The translations under genes were made by a program, and so were the position numbers. The notes under the pieces were generated by a model. It saw only the letters and a program-made list of their open reading frames with translations, was not told the origin of the DNA and did no database searches. Below, in pieces: positions 4,460 to 6,018 of a DNA stretch of 6,018 bases. The DNA comes from JBGCDD01 sp045105075 (lineage in GTDB: Bacteria > Pseudomonadota > Alphaproteobacteria > Rhodobacterales > Rhodobacteraceae): positions 1 to 6,018 of the forward strand of contig JBGCDD010000184.1 of assembly GCA_045105075.1 (NCBI GenBank). Reading direction: 5' to 3'. Numbering within the stretch: position 1 is the stretch's first letter; each line of letters opens with the position of its first letter.

Positions 4460-5698
4460 TCAGCGCCCTGTTTTGATGGTGCCGTCGGCGACCCAGGCGT
4501 CGAAGATTTCCAATGCTTTGTCGGCGAAACCCTGATCGTTTATGTGGCACTCCAAAGCGCTGAAATGCAAAGGCGGCGTCATTTGCGCATGCATCTCATC
4601 GCAGAATTCGGCGAACGCGGCGGGATCATGGGCTTCCTGGCCTTCACGGTCCCATTCCTCGATGCCGCCGGTGGTCAGAATAACATGGGCAGGCGTGTTG
4701 GATGTTTTCAGGCGTCTGGCGATTTCACGGGCGGTTTCGCGCCGTTCCGCACCATTCAACCCCGAGGACTTGATCAGGCGGTTGTGAGCATGAAACGGGC
4801 GGTCGCGGTATTGTTCGGGAATGTCTTGCCAGCCGGCAAAATCAATCAGGTCCAGACAGCCCGGCGCCACGATTTGCGGAATGCCCGCAGCACCGGCGTT
4901 CAACATTCGATCATTGCCGGCGTTGACCACCGAACCGGCCAGCAGATTGCCCAGCTCGGGCAGGGCGAAATCCATCACACAGACAAACCCACCGTCGCGC
5001 GCGATGCTTTCATAGGCCATGCCGCCCATGCCGGTGGCGTGAAAAATCGCCACCTCAAAGCCGCGTTTGTTCAGCTCGGGCTTGATCAGTTTCATGTAGC
5101 TGAGGCAGGACGACCCAAGCGATGTCATGGCGACCACAGGTTGGTCTTTGGTCGGCGGCTCGACCGCGCGCGCAGCCCCCAAAACCGCCCCTGCGGCTTG
5201 GCTCAGCGAGGATTTGCACACCGAATTCAGCCCATAAAGGCCGCCGGCCCACAGGATCATCTGGATGTCGGCCGACAGCCGCGCCGGTTCGATCAAGGGC
5301 GAAAACGACACGGTCGAGACCACGTATTTCGGAACCCCCAAGGGCAACGCCTGACAGATATCAAGGGCGGCGTCGGTGCCCATTGTGCCGCCCAGGATCA
5401 CGACGCCGTCAAATTTACCCGCCGCATGCAATTGCGCAGCCAGGGCGCTGGCGCCACGGGCCATGATCTGCATCGCTGAGTTTTCATCGCCGCTGTCGAT
5501 GGCACCCTGGATCGAATTGCCGGCGGCGGCGGCCACATCGTGTTTGGACACATCCGTGGGCGCGGCGGGATCGCCCAGAACCGAGATATCCATCGCCAAC
5601 ACGCCGCCTCCCATGGCTTTGATGCGCGCGGCCATGTAATCAAGTTCGTCGTTTTTGGTGTCGTAGGTGCCAACCACCAGAATTGTCTTGTCAGCCAT
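4460..5698 (-). CDS. UPF0261/Tm-1-like ATP-binding family protein
   Basis: A complete 412-residue protein of usual family length. Hallmarks in order: TILVVGTYDTKNDE near the N-terminus (5-18), LGDP (41-44), the glycine-rich VVILGGTMGTDAAL (99-112), GVPKYVVSTVS (121-131), ATGMGGMAYE (221-230), HAHNRLIKSS (303-312), LTTGGIEEWD (341-350) and the C-terminal CHINDQGFAD (384-393). The family is named after the N-terminal half of tomato Tm-1, a virus-resistance protein that binds ATP; the bacterial role is not established. Bacterial members often sit beside a TIM-barrel partner corresponding to the other half of Tm-1, but none is visible in this window. The ATG at 5698 has a strong AGAGGA ribosome site (5706-5711) 7 nt upstream, and no signal peptide, so the protein is cytoplasmic. 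It is transcribed apart from the carotenoid-oxygenase set, though on the same strand. Confidence 0.95.
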   Translation of the reverse strand: MADKTILVVGTYDTKNDELDYMAARIKAMGGGVLAMDISVLGDPAAPTDVSKHDVAAAAGNSIQGAIDSGDENSAMQIMARGASALAAQLHAAGKFDGVVILGGTMGTDAALDICQALPLGVPKYVVSTVSFSPLIEPARLSADIQMILWAGGLYGLNSVCKSSLSQAAGAVLGAARAVEPPTKDQPVVAMTSLGSSCLSYMKLIKPELNKRGFEVAIFHATGMGGMAYESIARDGGFVCVMDFALPELGNLLAGSVVNAGNDRMLNAGAAGIPQIVAPGCLDLIDFAGWQDIPEQYRDRPFHAHNRLIKSSGLNGAERRETAREIARRLKTSNTPAHVILTTGGIEEWDREGQEAHDPAAFAEFCDEMHAQMTPPLHFSALECHINDQGFADKALEIFDAWVADGTIKTGR

Positions 5699-5722
5699 CG
5701 TCTTGTCCTCTCAAAACAGCGG

Positions 5723-5788
5723 TCAGGCCCGCATCGTCACGCCCTTTGGATCATAAAACGGCGCCAGTTGCGCCACCACCGGGTACAT
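5723..5788 (-). pseudogene. Possible 3' remnant of an upstream gene
   Basis: Immediately upstream of the UPF0261 gene the minus strand reads MYPVVAQLAPFYDPKGV followed by TMRA and TGA (5723-5725). This peptide looks like a protein C-terminus and ends 24 nt before the UPF0261 ATG, as an operon partner would. Its frame is closed upstream by TGA at 5906-5908, and the intervening translation is not protein-like. An A6 run (5788-5793) lies at the point where the neighbouring frame, open to the window edge, would join it after a one-base change. It may be a decayed or frameshifted gene end, or chance. No family is recognised. Confidence 0.25.
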
Positions 5789-6018
5789 TTTTTGACAATC
5801 TGCACCCCAAAACCCCCTTTTTCGGTCCAGCTTGGTCGCACCACCGGCGTGTTCGATCCTGCCAAGGTTCGCATTCGGCAGGGCCGTCCTTGGTTTTTTG
5901 CCGGCTCAGGCGATCTTTGCCAAGACATCTGTTCTTGTCGCCAGAAAAATCCGCTCACGTCACGCGCAAGACCCAAGCAATGGCGCGGGTTCGGGGTGAA
6001 ACTTTCGCGCGTTGGGTT
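5789..6018. other. Right-edge stretch without an intact gene
   Basis: Frames open to the right edge exist on both strands but give protein sequence rich in Arg, Trp and Cys with no family resemblance. A minus-strand frame from the edge to 5737 (94 codons) is the longest. A TTGACA hexamer occurs on the plus strand at 5792-5797, but no matching -10 lies 16-18 bp downstream. CAAGA/TCTTG arms (5921-5925 and 5933-5937) form a small hairpin. The promoter of the UPF0261 gene probably lies here but could not be identified. Confidence 0.4.
5862..5899 (+). terminator. Intrinsic-terminator-like stem with T6 on the plus strand
   Basis: CCAAGG (5862-5867) pairs perfectly with CCTTGG (5888-5893), which is followed directly by TTTTTT (5894-5899). 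Inside, CGGC (5876-5879) pairs with GCCG (5883-5886) around AGG. An alternative pairing, CCTGCC (5858-5863) with GGCAGG (5877-5882), competes with it. This is the only stem in the window followed by a proper T run, yet no plus-strand gene precedes it. It could end a short RNA or antisense transcript. Confidence 0.45.

Noticed and set aside
4454..5479. 341-codon plus-strand open frame
   Set aside because: It lies wholly antisense to the UPF0261 gene, which has all family motifs and a strong ribosome site. Long antisense frames are common in GC-rich genes.
5804..5824. Homopolymer pattern C4-A4-C5-T5 as a possible G-quadruplex on the minus strand
   Set aside because: Only two long G tracts are present, and four are needed for an intramolecular quadruplex.
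1..6018. CRISPR array, insertion sequence or att-site duplication
   Set aside because: No regularly spaced direct repeats, transposase frames or paired long direct repeats were seen anywhere in the window.

Overview
This window looks like the chromosome of an alphaproteobacterium, most likely of the Rhodobacterales/Roseobacter group. That is an inference from moderately high GC, GTG starts, the codon usage, and the gene families present (Tat-exported carotenoid oxygenase, four-helix LytTR regulator, Tm-1-like UPF0261 protein). I could not search any database to confirm it.

Left third (1-2541, minus strand): a tightly packed set of genes read right to left. It starts with a small secreted DUF2141 protein (2541-2119). 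Two bases later comes a carotenoid cleavage oxygenase/RPE65-family enzyme with a twin-arginine signal and all four iron-binding histidines (2116-605). It ends with an ACMSD-type amidohydrolase that runs off the left edge (541 to <1). The first two products should work outside the cytoplasmic membrane and the third inside, so the set could be an oxidative-cleavage pathway with downstream catabolism of the product. The substrate cannot be read from the sequence.

Centre (2542-3464): a 158-bp divergent control region separates this set from a membrane-anchored LytTR-type transcription factor on the plus strand (2700-3464). The most striking non-coding object in the window is here: an 18-bp, 47-nt hairpin (2543-2589) whose 3' arm, on the minus-strand transcript, is the Shine-Dalgarno sequence of the DUF2141 gene. 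Small dyads and a direct repeat near the regulator's start are candidate operators.

Right of centre (3465-4459): a stretch with lower GC than its flanks. It holds a GC-rich hairpin after the regulator, about 270 bases with no convincing gene, an unrecognised two-helix membrane protein (3772-4224) whose 5' end looks frameshifted, and a further gap with a 7-bp dyad.

Right third (4460-6018): a complete UPF0261/Tm-1-like gene on the minus strand (5698-4460) with a strong ribosome binding site, followed by a GC-rich hairpin. The last 320 bases hold no intact gene. They contain a short possible 3' gene remnant and, on the plus strand, a terminator-like stem followed by six T's with no obvious gene feeding it.
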